DNA of 23,244 nt, from positions 1-23,244 of IMG/VR virus record IMGVR_UViG_3300010155_000100; one strand, 5' to 3'. The DNA comes from a virus. Within the stretch, counting starts at the first letter, position 1. Each line of letters opens with the position of its first letter. Position numbers and translations under genes: made by a program. Below are positions 16,359 through 23,021 of this stretch, in pieces. Below the pieces are notes generated by a model that made no database searches, was not told where the DNA came from, and saw only the letters and a program-made list of their open reading frames with translations.

Positions 16359-18174
16359 AGCTATCTCCTATTGATCCGTCACCATCCATACACATAACAC
16401 CTACAGATTTAGGTGCCTCTCGAAAAGCCTCAATACAAATCTCCATTACGGCATCTGCATCAGACTCTTTTGCTACAAACACTGTCTCATCATGGTAGAA
16501 TAAGGTAGGGTAAGCCTCAAGGTTTTTCTCCTTGATCTTCTTGTAAGCGTATACTAGTGCGGCTTTACAAGTAATACCCTCCAATGTTTGCAGTAGGTAG
16601 TTCAGTGTTTGATGTTCTGAACCTATCATGATACGTCTACCGTCAGCTCCAGCCACAAAGCCGTGACCTGTCTGCATCTGAGACCTACGGAATTCATCCT
16701 CAAGTGAATCCTTGAGAACCTTAAGACCTGGGAGTGCATCCTTAAACTTCTGGTCAGCTTCCTTACCAATCTTAGGAGACTTCTTACCAGAGATTACTTC
16801 CCCCAGCTTCCCTAAGCCAGCCCCGAATAGGTAGGCGTAGATGAAGTTCTTAGCCTTAGGCCTACTGATCCCTAAGATGTCAGCATTACGCTGATGAACA
16901 TCCCCATTGATTACCTCATTGGTAAACTCAGGGTCATTGATGTAGTGGCATAGTCCTCTGAACTGATTACCAGCAGAGTCAGCACCTACTACCTTGTACC
17001 CTTCTTCGCAGGTTAAGAGACTGCGTAGTTCCTTACCGTAGTCCGCATGAACCCCTGGTATATTAACGATTGTCCTGTGTCTACACCTGAACGATGGAGT
17101 ACCAATTGTAAACATAGAGCCATGAAGACGACCATCATTAAATTTCTCCCCATCTTTAACCTCCTCTATCCAACCCTCGACTGTTCCAAGCCTGTTACGT
17201 AGCATGTAGTAATCACTGATTAGTTTACCTAACTTACCCAAAGGTTTTAACGAAGTGTCTGTCAGCTTAGGGCTTTGTCTAATCCACTTACCATTGATCT
17301 TCTTAACAGTCCAGTCATCAGGCTTCCACCCTCTGTCCATTAAGAACTTCTTGACCTCTGCCATCTGACCAATGTTAACATCTACAAGTTCAATCCTAGT
17401 GTATGGGCCTTTGATAGGACCATCGGAAGCTCTACAGTCTTCCTCTAGTTGGAACCAATCGATGACTCTCTTGTAGTATGAACCATCCTTCTTAGTTATC
17501 TGGTCCACTTCCTTGTTCCCACGCATCACTGCAACCTTACCTAGTTGAGGATTGATCTCATCTTCAATGTGCTCCATCTCTTCTAAGATATGCGTATACA
17601 AAGACTCAGCCTTATCCATATTAAAGACCCAACCCTTCTGGGTTATCTCTGTATTGATAAGAGCGAAGTCATGCTCCAGCTTTAAAGCGTTAAGGAAGTT
17701 AGGGTTCTTCTTAATAAGAACAGATGCTTCTTTAGAAAGACGTTCGTATACCTTGGCGTTTAAGTTAACATCTCGGATACAATACTTCAACATCTCTTTA
17801 CTGTAGCAAGACCAATCCTCATGATCACCTTTAGGGTACTTAAAGAAATCACCCCAACCTTTTAACCCATGCAGATGTCCTCGTTGATACCTGCACAACT
17901 GAGACATTAGAAAGGTATCCCAGATCTTAGTGCTATCACTCGGTACCCAACCTGTTAGGTTCTTCAGTACTGGTAAGTCAAAAGCTATGATGTTGTGCCC
18001 AGTAATCAAGGCAGCTTCAGTCAGTCTATTCAACCCTTCAGCTAGTGAGGGAAGATCATCATCGAAGTCAGAGTAAGAGTGAACCTCACCTGACTGGGTA
18101 TCCTCCATGACAAGACACCATATCTCATCAGGGAATAGCCCATTAGTTTCTATATCGAATACGTATTTGCTCAT
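16342..18174 (-). CDS. Family A (T7-type) replicative DNA polymerase with 3'-5' exonuclease domain
   Basis: A 610-residue protein. The N-terminal proofreading domain has DIETNG (D7, E9), GHNIIAFDLP and YCIRDVNLNAKVY, the Exo I-III motifs. The polymerase domain has motif A VVGADSAGNQ (D399), O-helix RPKAKNFIYAYLFGAG (R438, K442, Y446, matching T7 R518, K522, Y526) and motif C YHDE (D562, E563). It is shorter than T7 gp5 (704 aa). ATG 18174 is chosen because AAGGA lies 7 nt upstream and the protein then starts as the family does; the frame open to 18279 runs through a promoter and lacks a ribosome site. A sigma70-like promoter lies 78 nt upstream. Confidence 0.95.
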   Translation of the reverse strand: MSKYVFDIETNGLFPDEIWCLVMEDTQSGEVHSYSDFDDDLPSLAEGLNRLTEAALITGHNIIAFDLPVLKNLTGWVPSDSTKIWDTFLMSQLCRYQRGHLHGLKGWGDFFKYPKGDHEDWSCYSKEMLKYCIRDVNLNAKVYERLSKEASVLIKKNPNFLNALKLEHDFALINTEITQKGWVFNMDKAESLYTHILEEMEHIEDEINPQLGKVAVMRGNKEVDQITKKDGSYYKRVIDWFQLEEDCRASDGPIKGPYTRIELVDVNIGQMAEVKKFLMDRGWKPDDWTVKKINGKWIRQSPKLTDTSLKPLGKLGKLISDYYMLRNRLGTVEGWIEEVKDGEKFNDGRLHGSMFTIGTPSFRCRHRTIVNIPGVHADYGKELRSLLTCEEGYKVVGADSAGNQFRGLCHYINDPEFTNEVINGDVHQRNADILGISRPKAKNFIYAYLFGAGLGKLGEVISGKKSPKIGKEADQKFKDALPGLKVLKDSLEDEFRRSQMQTGHGFVAGADGRRIMIGSEHQTLNYLLQTLEGITCKAALVYAYKKIKEKNLEAYPTLFYHDETVFVAKESDADAVMEICIEAFREAPKSVGVMCMDGDGSIGDSYADVH

Positions 18175-18189
18175 TATAGTTTCCTTTAG

Positions 18190-18211
18190 GAACAGTTTCA
18201 GGACTCTGTTC
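18190..18211 (-). promoter_or_regulatory. Leader hairpin just upstream of the DNA polymerase ribosome site
   Basis: GAACAG (18190-18195) and CTGTTC (18206-18211) form a 6-bp inverted repeat with a 10-nt loop in the predicted leader, immediately 5' of AAAGGA and the ATG at 18174. It contains a partial direct repeat of CCTGAA. It could modulate translation or mRNA stability; short stems like this also occur by chance. Confidence 0.3.
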
Positions 18212-18225
18212 AGGTCTGTTAATAA

Positions 18226-18370
18226 AAGTATACTTACATTTATGTCAGAATATTGTACATATAGTTTCATATCTGTCAAGATGTAAAGTATTTCAGTCCT
18301 CTTGGTATTACATTAAGTGTACTTAAGGGTACATAATGGTTACATATAGTTAGACTTTGCGTATACTTAA
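18226..18370. repeat. Cluster of TAAGTA(T/C)AC near-palindromes in the phoH-DNA polymerase gap
   Basis: The 192-bp non-coding gap (18175-18366) carries three related sites: the perfect palindrome AAGTATACTT (18226-18235), the near-palindrome TTAAGTGTACTTAA (18313-18326) and GTATACTTAA (18361-18370, overlapping the phoH stop). The centres are roughly 89 and 44 bp apart. They flank the sigma70-like promoter at 18252-18279, so operator or phage-promoter roles are possible. No gene is seen in this gap. Confidence 0.4.
18252..18279 (-). promoter_or_regulatory. sigma70-type promoter upstream of the DNA polymerase
   Basis: Reading the - strand: TTGACA (18279-18274), 16 nt, TACAAT (18257-18252). The -35 is perfect and the -10 matches TATAAT in five of six positions. 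Transcription would start near 18245, about 70 nt before the polymerase ATG. It lies in the largest non-coding gap of the replication operon, so host RNA polymerase could transcribe the replication genes from here. Confidence 0.65.
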
Positions 18371-19056
18371 AGCCCTGCCTTATGGAACATCCTTACCATC
18401 GCAGCACAAGTGTCAGACCTAACGATGTCGTCAAGTCCAAACTGTATAACGTATGCATTGCTTGGCATTTCTTTTTGAATAAGGTCAAGGAAGATTCGTA
18501 TCCCTGTCCCTGCCTTGAGGTCTGTTTGTGCGGGGTCACCCATAAGGCACAGCACAGATCCTTCACCAACTCTAGTCGTGATAGCTTTTATCTCTTCGAT
18601 TGTCAGCTGTTGACACTCATCAATCAGTATAAAAGAATTATCAAATGAACGACCTCGAATTGACTCAAGGGCTACAGGTACTATCTTTCCTCTCTTAACA
18701 CACAGATCATAGTAAGATCCTCCTAACGTCTTACGTATTACGTCAGTCATTGGCATTAGCCAAGGTTCAAGTTTCTCTTCAAGACCACCTTTGATTGCAC
18801 CAAGTGATCGTCCTGTAGGTACGTTAGCTCTAGCTAATACAATCTTATCTATCCTGTTCTTAACTAACCACAGAGCTGCCTTCACACAGCAGGTGTATGT
18901 CTTACCTGTACCTGCCGCACCGAGAACAACTAACAGATCCTTGTAGTCCAATGCTCTGAATAGTTCAGCTTGCTTGGCAGTCTTAGGTGCATAGTTAATA
19001 TGAGATTGATGTGTATCTTTGTATTGCTTTTGCTTTCTATCCTTATTCTTTCCCAA
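18367..19056 (-). CDS. phoH: PhoH-like P-loop ATPase
   Basis: A 229-residue PhoH-family protein: Walker A GAAGTGKT (residues 46-53), VLARANVPTGRSLG, Walker B FILIDECQ (D146, E147) and LMGDPAQTD, all typical of the PhoH core. The basic N-terminus (GKNKDRKQKQYK) may contact nucleic acid. The family is an RNA-helicase-like ATPase common in marine phages; its role in infection is unresolved. The start must be TTG 19056: an in-frame TAA lies four codons upstream, the next Met is far inside the domain, and AAGGG lies 6 nt before the TTG. A TTG start is unusual among its neighbours and may lower expression. It begins 15 nt after the reductase gene. Confidence 0.9.
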   Translation of the reverse strand: MGKNKDRKQKQYKDTHQSHINYAPKTAKQAELFRALDYKDLLVVLGAAGTGKTYTCCVKAALWLVKNRIDKIVLARANVPTGRSLGAIKGGLEEKLEPWLMPMTDVIRKTLGGSYYDLCVKRGKIVPVALESIRGRSFDNSFILIDECQQLTIEEIKAITTRVGEGSVLCLMGDPAQTDLKAGTGIRIFLDLIQKEMPSNAYVIQFGLDDIVRSDTCAAMVRMFHKAGL

Positions 19057-19071
19057 GTTAGACCCTTATAT

Positions 19072-20925
19072 TTAGTAAGTTATTTCACAAGCACCGCCTG
19101 CACATGCAGCTTCGGCACTCAAGTCAGTCTTATCTTCCACTTCTTGCACGAGAGTTAGGTCAATACCTGAGAGGGCACCTTCCATTACTCGATATCTTTC
19201 TTCTGTTATATCCTCGAAGGGTGCTTGTACATAAGTACCACCGTCATATGGTAGGACAGAGATGCCATTGAAGTGGTAACGATTCTTCCACATCCATTCA
19301 CCCACAAGCTCCCACTCACCTTCCTTAACGGAGATAGTACAGGATACATTGTGACTGTTCTGACCTTCCCTATGCCCAGCCTCTACCCATTCTACATTGT
19401 ACTTACTTACCCTGTCAAGTAAATCGATTGGGCTTTCGTTACGTAGTATAGATCCTTCAGGTGCAGCTTGAGGTATCTCTATGACAGCTTGTTCTTCAGG
19501 CTTGAAGTACTCGTCTTCCACCAACTCTGGATGGTGTTTAGAGAAGTATCCGTATAAGGCCTCGTTCTTTCCAATCCGTTGGCGACGAATGTAATAGTCG
19601 TTATGCCAAGCATGAATACCACTACTGCTCCCCAACACACAAGAGCTAGTACCGCTTGGCTTGACAGTAGTACAACGTGCAGCGCAGTTGATGCCCAATA
19701 AATTAGCGACTCTTTCATTTTCTTTCTTTACCTCCTCGGCAGCTTCTGTTAAATCATATTGAAGTACAGTACCTGAACCAATACCTGTCTGACCTACACC
19801 GATAAGAGCCTCACGTTCACAAGTCTCTTGCCATTCAGGTCTTAGGTAATGGAAGTCAGTATACCCTGCTTGAAGTGTACCAATTAAGGCTGCAGCTTTT
19901 GATCTTTCATTGAGATCCTTTTGGGATTCTATGTTAGATACATTAACTTCAGTTAGGTTACACATCTGATAAGGCCGTAGTCCAATCTCACAGCAAGGGT
20001 TAGTACCCCAGTCTTTATCATTAGTTAAGTAGATCCCTGGTTCACCTGAGCCTGAAAGTCTTACTCGTTCCCATAGTTTATCGAAGGCTTCCTTCGTAAT
20101 CTTATGGCGTAGTAGAGTTGCAGAGTTGTTAGCTCTTGCTCTTTGAGGGTTATCCTCCCACCAGTTACCTGACTTAGACCCAAGCATGGCTGAGTCATCC
20201 ATTGAGAACAATGAAATCATAGCAGCCCTACGAATACCACCAGTAAGTACAGCGTCAGCAATGAAGCACATCATATCATGCACCTCTAGTGTGGTTAGCT
20301 GTCTGCCTACTGCTTGGTCAAAGATAGATCTTAGATTGTGAATACAATCCTTAAGGGGCTGTGGGCCTGGGGCTTTACCACCAGTAGTGATGAGCAATGC
20401 ACCCTTAGGTCTGATGTCTCGGAAGTCAAACTCAACTTCCATCATGTTATAGAAGTAGGATTCACAGAGAACCTTAACTGCATCCGCCCAACCTTCAATG
20501 TTATCTGAGACTAAGAACCTACGCTTACGTTTCTTATGCCCCACAACTTCAGGTAGTTTACGTACATGGTGGTTCTGAACAGAGTAACCTACACCTGTCC
20601 CACCCAGCAATAAGAACATAGACTCAGCGAATGCTTCTACAGATTCTACTGGAAGGTAAGCACAGTTATAGATACGATTAGGTGCTAGCTCAATAGGTGC
20701 TCCACCAAACTGCAGGGCTCTCATGGAAGGCAGACACTTCTTATCGTATACAAACTTGTAAGCTTTCTCTATCTCCCTCTTAAGCTTAGGGTACTTACGT
20801 TGGTGCATCTCTTTGTTTCTTGTAACAAGTTCTTCCCAAGTTTCCCTGCGCTCTAGCTCTGGTACAAACTTAGCGTACTTACTAAAGACAGTTATGTCGG
20901 ATAAGATTTTATTAGACGTGTTCAT
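19072..20925 (-). CDS. Class II (adenosylcobalamin-dependent) ribonucleotide reductase, monomeric type
   Basis: A 617-residue enzyme resembling the monomeric Lactobacillus leichmannii ribonucleoside-triphosphate reductase. The catalytic set is intact: N309-P-C311-x-E313 (thiyl radical Cys and general acid/base Glu), C88 and C322 as the redox pair (C311 to C322 spacing of 11, as in RTPR C408-C419), and the C-terminal shuttle pair C608/C613 (CAGGAC, as in RTPR C731/C736). TTVKPSGTSSC is also typical. It converts ribonucleotides to deoxyribonucleotides and requires vitamin B12 from the host. It is shorter than RTPR (739 aa). ATG 20925 overlaps the endonuclease VII stop by 4 nt (ATGA), with AAAGG about 6 nt upstream. 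There is no accompanying small subunit, as expected for class II. Confidence 0.93.
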   Translation of the reverse strand: MNTSNKILSDITVFSKYAKFVPELERRETWEELVTRNKEMHQRKYPKLKREIEKAYKFVYDKKCLPSMRALQFGGAPIELAPNRIYNCAYLPVESVEAFAESMFLLLGGTGVGYSVQNHHVRKLPEVVGHKKRKRRFLVSDNIEGWADAVKVLCESYFYNMMEVEFDFRDIRPKGALLITTGGKAPGPQPLKDCIHNLRSIFDQAVGRQLTTLEVHDMMCFIADAVLTGGIRRAAMISLFSMDDSAMLGSKSGNWWEDNPQRARANNSATLLRHKITKEAFDKLWERVRLSGSGEPGIYLTNDKDWGTNPCCEIGLRPYQMCNLTEVNVSNIESQKDLNERSKAAALIGTLQAGYTDFHYLRPEWQETCEREALIGVGQTGIGSGTVLQYDLTEAAEEVKKENERVANLLGINCAARCTTVKPSGTSSCVLGSSSGIHAWHNDYYIRRQRIGKNEALYGYFSKHHPELVEDEYFKPEEQAVIEIPQAAPEGSILRNESPIDLLDRVSKYNVEWVEAGHREGQNSHNVSCTISVKEGEWELVGEWMWKNRYHFNGISVLPYDGGTYVQAPFEDITEERYRVMEGALSGIDLTLVQEVEDKTDLSAEAACAGGACEITY

Positions 20926-21296
20926 ACTCTACCTTTCTTTAAATATGTTTTGATTCTATCCAGTGTACCGAAGTCATCCTTCAGTCCACCAAGGGTTCGA
21001 TTACAAGAGTGGCATATCCACCCTCTAAATAGTCCTGTTAAATGGTCGTGATCAAGAGTCCAAGGGGATTTGTTTACACCCCCACATCCCTTAGCTTCCT
21101 CTGCATTACGCAGACAGATGGGACATTGGTGATCTTCTAGTGGAGGATCGAGAGCTTCTCGCAACTTCTTACGTACCTTAGCTAAAGAATTCTCACAGAG
21201 CTTACATGTTGTACGCCTATAGTTACCACCACTACAGATACCAAAGGCATATGACTCTTTCTTTACTCCACATTTTGTACAGGTTTTATATTCCAT
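20922..21296 (-). CDS. Endonuclease VII-like HNH recombination endonuclease
   Basis: A 124-residue protein. The endonuclease VII core has zinc ligands C58, C61, C95 and C98, catalytic LDHDH (D82, H83, H85) and CHSCNR with N99, matching T4 gp49 (Cys pairs, D40, H41, N62). A separate N-terminal zinc ribbon (C6, C9, C31, C34) precedes it. T4 endonuclease VII resolves Holliday junctions and branched DNA before packaging; some phage relatives are homing nucleases. AGGAG lies 5 nt before ATG 21296. It overlaps the reductase gene by 4 nt. Because it adjoins a reductase gene, a frequent homing target, a selfish origin is possible, though its place in the operon looks domesticated. Confidence 0.88.
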   Translation of the reverse strand: MEYKTCTKCGVKKESYAFGICSGGNYRRTTCKLCENSLAKVRKKLREALDPPLEDHQCPICLRNAEEAKGCGGVNKSPWTLDHDHLTGLFRGWICHSCNRTLGGLKDDFGTLDRIKTYLKKGRV

Positions 21297-21304
21297 GTTA
21301 TCTC

Positions 21305-21478
21305 CTAACTTGTATGGATAATTTCAGCATCATCTTTAGATACGAAGTTAATATATCCATCAGGTTCCCTGGATTTGAATTCATTTTCTTCTACATCCAA
21401 TAAGGGAACAGTCTCTCCCACTAAGGAAGCGTACCACTTTTTACTGTCGTCACAATTAACTATCTTTAGAGCTATCAT
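21305..21478 (-). CDS. Small hypothetical protein, 57 aa
   Basis: It begins MIALKIVNCDDSKKWYASLVG and ends DGYINFVSKDDAEIIHTS. The alternating pattern and phrases such as KKWYASLVGETVPLL and INFVSKDDAEII suggest a small beta-barrel; similar short proteins occur in many phages with no assigned role. ATG 21478 is chosen because it overlaps the stop of the gene before it (ATGA) and has GGGGTGG 3 nt upstream; the frame open to 21544 would overlap that gene heavily. It ends 8 nt before endonuclease VII. Confidence 0.6.
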   Translation of the reverse strand: MIALKIVNCDDSKKWYASLVGETVPLLDVEENEFKSREPDGYINFVSKDDAEIIHTS

Positions 21479-21642
21479 AGCCACCCCATATTGGTTGCGT
21501 TGTTGATGATGATCATAAAGCAGGTGAGCATGTGGATTACCCACCAGAAACTTCTTACACCTGCTATCAGATCTGCTTGGCTATCAGTCTCCCCGACCTT
21601 TTCGCCCAAAGATTTTGCCCAGATACGCCACCACTTTTTCAT
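21475..21642 (-). CDS. Small membrane protein, 55 aa
   Basis: The reading frame from ATG 21642 to TGA 21475-21477 encodes 55 residues. The N-terminus is basic and Trp-rich (MKKWWRIWAKSLGEKVGE), followed by a hydrophobic segment around residues 32-46 (FWWVIHMLTCFMIII). AGAGGTG lies 7 nt upstream and the stop overlaps the next start as ATGA, both favouring expression. Its first 59 nt overlap the end of the preceding 54-aa gene in another frame. Amphipathic N-terminus plus one membrane helix suggests inner-membrane association; function unknown. Confidence 0.55.
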   Translation of the reverse strand: MKKWWRIWAKSLGEKVGETDSQADLIAGVRSFWWVIHMLTCFMIIINNATNMGWL

Positions 21643-21748
21643 ACCGAGTCACCTCTTTGATCCAATTGCGTTGAGCTACTGTTAGTAAGGAGTCAGACAC
21701 ATAGATGGTCACCCCAATTAATACTAAAGCTATTAAAATATTACACAT
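21584..21748 (-). CDS. Small membrane-anchored protein, 54 aa
   Basis: ATG 21748 to TGA 21584-21586 encodes 54 residues: a short N-terminal membrane helix (ILIALVLIGVTIYV, residues 4-17), a polar middle, and a strongly basic tail (GKIFGRKGRGD). GAGGA lies about 8 nt upstream. The gene starts 3 nt after the previous stop and runs 59 nt into the next gene in a different frame, an unusually long overlap for this genome. The anchor and basic tail would place it in the inner membrane; no family is recognised, and there is no lipobox to suggest a spanin. Confidence 0.5.
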   Translation of the reverse strand: MCNILIALVLIGVTIYVSDSLLTVAQRNWIKEVTRYEKVVAYLGKIFGRKGRGD

Positions 21749-21751
21749 AAA

Positions 21752-21892
21752 TTATTTCCTCTTATCTTTCTCCTTGGTTGAGCCCGAAGGGCTCTTAGAT
21801 TCTTTCGTCTTACTTCCAAATATCTTATCCCAACTATCCTCAAACTTATCTTTGTTGGGTATAGGTCTGGGTCTTGATCCCTTACCTGACAT
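21752..21892 (-). CDS. Small basic, probably disordered protein, 46 aa
   Basis: ATG 21892 to TAA 21752-21754 encodes 46 residues beginning MSGKGSRPRPIPNKDKFEDS and containing WDKIFGSK, then a Lys/Ser-rich tail. Short proteins with an N-terminal GKGS-RP motif and a D..W.KIFG motif are, from memory, widespread in phage genomes without a known function. AGGAGG lies 8 nt upstream, a strong ribosome site, and the start is 1 nt after the previous stop. The charged, Pro- and Ser-rich composition suggests disorder and possibly nucleic-acid or host-protein binding, but nothing direct supports that. Confidence 0.6.
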   Translation of the reverse strand: MSGKGSRPRPIPNKDKFEDSWDKIFGSKTKESKSPSGSTKEKDKRK

Positions 21893-21893
21893 C

Positions 21894-22160
21894 TTAGTGG
21901 CCTCCTAATTGTTTGTCTATCAACGTTGCGTACCCCGCAATGTCATGCCAACTGTCAGCATAGTTAGGGTCACCGTTTAGTATCCGTCCAATCTTATGGA
22001 CTATCATCTCAAGTGATTCCTTTTGGCAAGGGGACAGATCATTCCACCCCATTGTCATCCGCATCACTGTCTTAAAGTTTTGCGCCACTGCACCTTGAGT
22101 CGCAAAGGAACCATACCTTTCTTCTCGTTGTTGCAAAGTATTGTTAGTGCTGTGTAGCAT
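21894..22160 (-). CDS. Conserved phage protein, 88 aa (DUF6378-like)
   Basis: The order of conserved phrases QREERYGSF, AQNFKTVMR, LSPCQKESLEMIVHKIGRIL and GDPNYADSWHDIAGYATL matches a small helical protein common in phages and prophages, which I recall as DUF6378. The E..MI..KI.R and D.W.DIAGY pattern resembles all-alpha NTP pyrophosphatase helices (MazG-like E and D clusters), so nucleotide hydrolysis is possible but unproven. AAGGAG lies 6 nt before ATG 22160; the gene overlaps the upstream gene by 17 nt. Confidence 0.7.
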   Translation of the reverse strand: MLHSTNNTLQQREERYGSFATQGAVAQNFKTVMRMTMGWNDLSPCQKESLEMIVHKIGRILNGDPNYADSWHDIAGYATLIDKQLGGH

Positions 22161-22320
22161 TATCTGCTCCTTCTAAGTGTTGGATACAATCAAGTATGTA
22201 AGCGCAGAGTTGGAAAGCTTTACTATCCTCATCTACTAACTCCATACCCTCTGACTCAAAGCTAACCTTGACATTAGTTAAGTCTTCAGTATCTCTTATT
22301 GTAATAGTATATGCTGGCAT
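22144..22320 (-). CDS. Small hypothetical protein, 58 aa
   Basis: MPAYTITIRDTEDLTNVKVS looks like a beta hairpin, followed by an acidic helix with FQLCAYILDCIQHLEG. No motif is recognised. ATG 22320 is chosen over the open frame to 22386 because GGAGG lies 9 nt upstream, and the longer form would run through the 11-bp repeat region. It overlaps the next gene by 17 nt and is the first gene after the terminator at 22411-22441. Confidence 0.55.
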   Translation of the reverse strand: MPAYTITIRDTEDLTNVKVSFESEGMELVDEDSKAFQLCAYILDCIQHLEGADNATQH

Positions 22321-22333
22321 TATGCATGTCCTC

Positions 22334-22407
22334 CAGTTGTCGGTTCGGATGCCTGTCTCAGTTGTCGGTGCCTCAAAAAAAAGCATGTACTTCAGACAGG
22401 TGTCGGT
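22334..22407 (-). repeat. Three direct 11-bp repeats, consensus ACCGACAMCTG
   Basis: On the - strand ACCGACAACTG occurs at 22344-22334 and 22369-22359, and ACCGACACCTG at 22407-22397. Each is followed within 15 nt by a variant of ACATGC or GGCATCC. All three lie in the non-coding gap between a terminator (22411-22441) and the next start (22320), so they probably regulate transcription of the downstream operon, as operators or phage-polymerase promoter elements. A run of eight T (- strand, about 22381-22374) lies between the repeats. Confidence 0.55.
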
Positions 22408-22410
22408 TGT

Positions 22411-22441
22411 GCAATAAAAAACAGGGGCAATTAAGCCCCTG
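22411..22441 (-). terminator. Rho-independent terminator after the possible small terminase gene
   Basis: The perfect 7-bp stem CAGGGGC (22422-22428)/GCCCCTG (22435-22441) with a 6-nt loop is followed on the - strand by six T and TATTGC. It begins 3 nt after the stop of the gene at 22444-22878. Confidence 0.85.
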
Positions 22442-22443
22442 GA

Positions 22444-22878
22444 TTAATGTCCTGATAGTCTGTCTAGTTCTTTCTGTAATTCATCGTCAGTAAGATCCGT
22501 GTAGTCAAAGTTTGTATTGACATTTTCAGAACGTTGTAGCTTAGGTTGTTCATACTCAGCAACAATAGAGGCGAGTCGTGCAGCCTCAACCATATCGTCA
22601 CTCGATATAGCCTTGATCATAGCTAGCTTCATAACGGTTAATCCCTTAGGGATAGAATCCATCAGGCTATCTGATAAGTTGTTAACTAAACTTAGAACAT
22701 CCTTCATCTGTTCCTTCATCCTTTCATTCTCTAGCCTAGCTTCAGTTGCCTTAGCAGTCATCATAGCCATATGCTCTTTATCATGACGAGGTTTGAGGTT
22801 GGCTAGTGAATTAGGATGTATCTTTTTCTTTCCTTCTTTAATATCAGTTTGAGTGTATATCTTCTGGGCTTCTTGCAT
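22444..22878 (-). CDS. Possible terminase small subunit
   Basis: A 144-residue protein. The N-terminal KKKIHPNSLANLKPRH motif and the C-terminal DYTDLTDDELQKELDRLSG are both typical of small terminase subunits in tailed phages, flanking a long central helical region (coiled-coil-like, residues about 40-110) that would support ring oligomers. Small terminase recognises phage DNA and loads the packaging motor. ATG 22878 has an excellent GGAGGTGAT site 5 nt upstream; the frame open to 22989 would run through a terminator and promoter-like element. It is flanked by terminators on both sides, so it may be a single-gene unit. It lies on the replication strand and no large terminase is visible here. 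A coiled-coil protein of other function is the alternative. Confidence 0.55.
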   Translation of the reverse strand: MQEAQKIYTQTDIKEGKKKIHPNSLANLKPRHDKEHMAMMTAKATEARLENERMKEQMKDVLSLVNNLSDSLMDSIPKGLTVMKLAMIKAISSDDMVEAARLASIVAEYEQPKLQRSENVNTNFDYTDLTDDELQKELDRLSGH

Positions 22879-22888
22879 TATCACCTCC

Positions 22889-22929
22889 GTTCTAGGTAGT
22901 TCCCTATAAGGTACCTTAATGCCTAGAAC
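22889..22929 (-). promoter_or_regulatory. T7-promoter-like site inside an inverted repeat
   Basis: On the - strand CATTAAGGTACCT then TATAGGGA (22921-22901) has the spacing of a T7-type promoter, and TATAGGGA equals T7 positions -4 to +4. Initiation would be at 22904, 26 nt before the ATG at 22878. A perfect 8-bp inverted repeat, GTTCTAGG (22889-22896) and CCTAGAAC (22922-22929), encloses it, and AAGGTACCTT (22908-22917) is itself a palindrome. It may be the promoter of the phage RNA polymerase, an operator, or an RNA hairpin next to the ribosome site. Confidence 0.45.
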
Positions 22930-22961
22930 AAACTGTAATGCCTCTGTATTCCCATCAGAGG

Positions 22962-23003
22962 GAAATAAAAGAAACCCTACCTGACCCACACGGGATCAGA
23001 TAG
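22962..23003 (-). terminator. Probable rho-independent terminator upstream of the possible terminase gene
   Basis: An 11-bp imperfect stem (22977-22987 with 22993-23003, two G-T pairs) and a 5-nt loop is followed on the - strand by the T-rich run TTTCTTTTATTTC (22974-22962). It lies 18 nt after the stop of the 22-aa peptide gene. Confidence 0.65.
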
Positions 23004-23021
23004 AGTCTCTTAGGATTGAAT

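Noticed and set aside
18175-18279. N-terminal extension of the DNA polymerase to 18279
   Set aside because: It has no ribosome site, covers a strong sigma70-like promoter, and family members begin close to the DIETNG motif.
21475-21748. The two overlapping small genes as an Rz/Rz1-type spanin pair
   Set aside because: Neither has a lipobox or a long periplasmic coiled coil, and both are much shorter than typical spanins.
22879-22989. N-terminal extension of the possible small terminase to 22989
   Set aside because: It would translate through a terminator stem and the TATAGGGA element, while ATG 22878 has a near-perfect GGAGGTGAT site.
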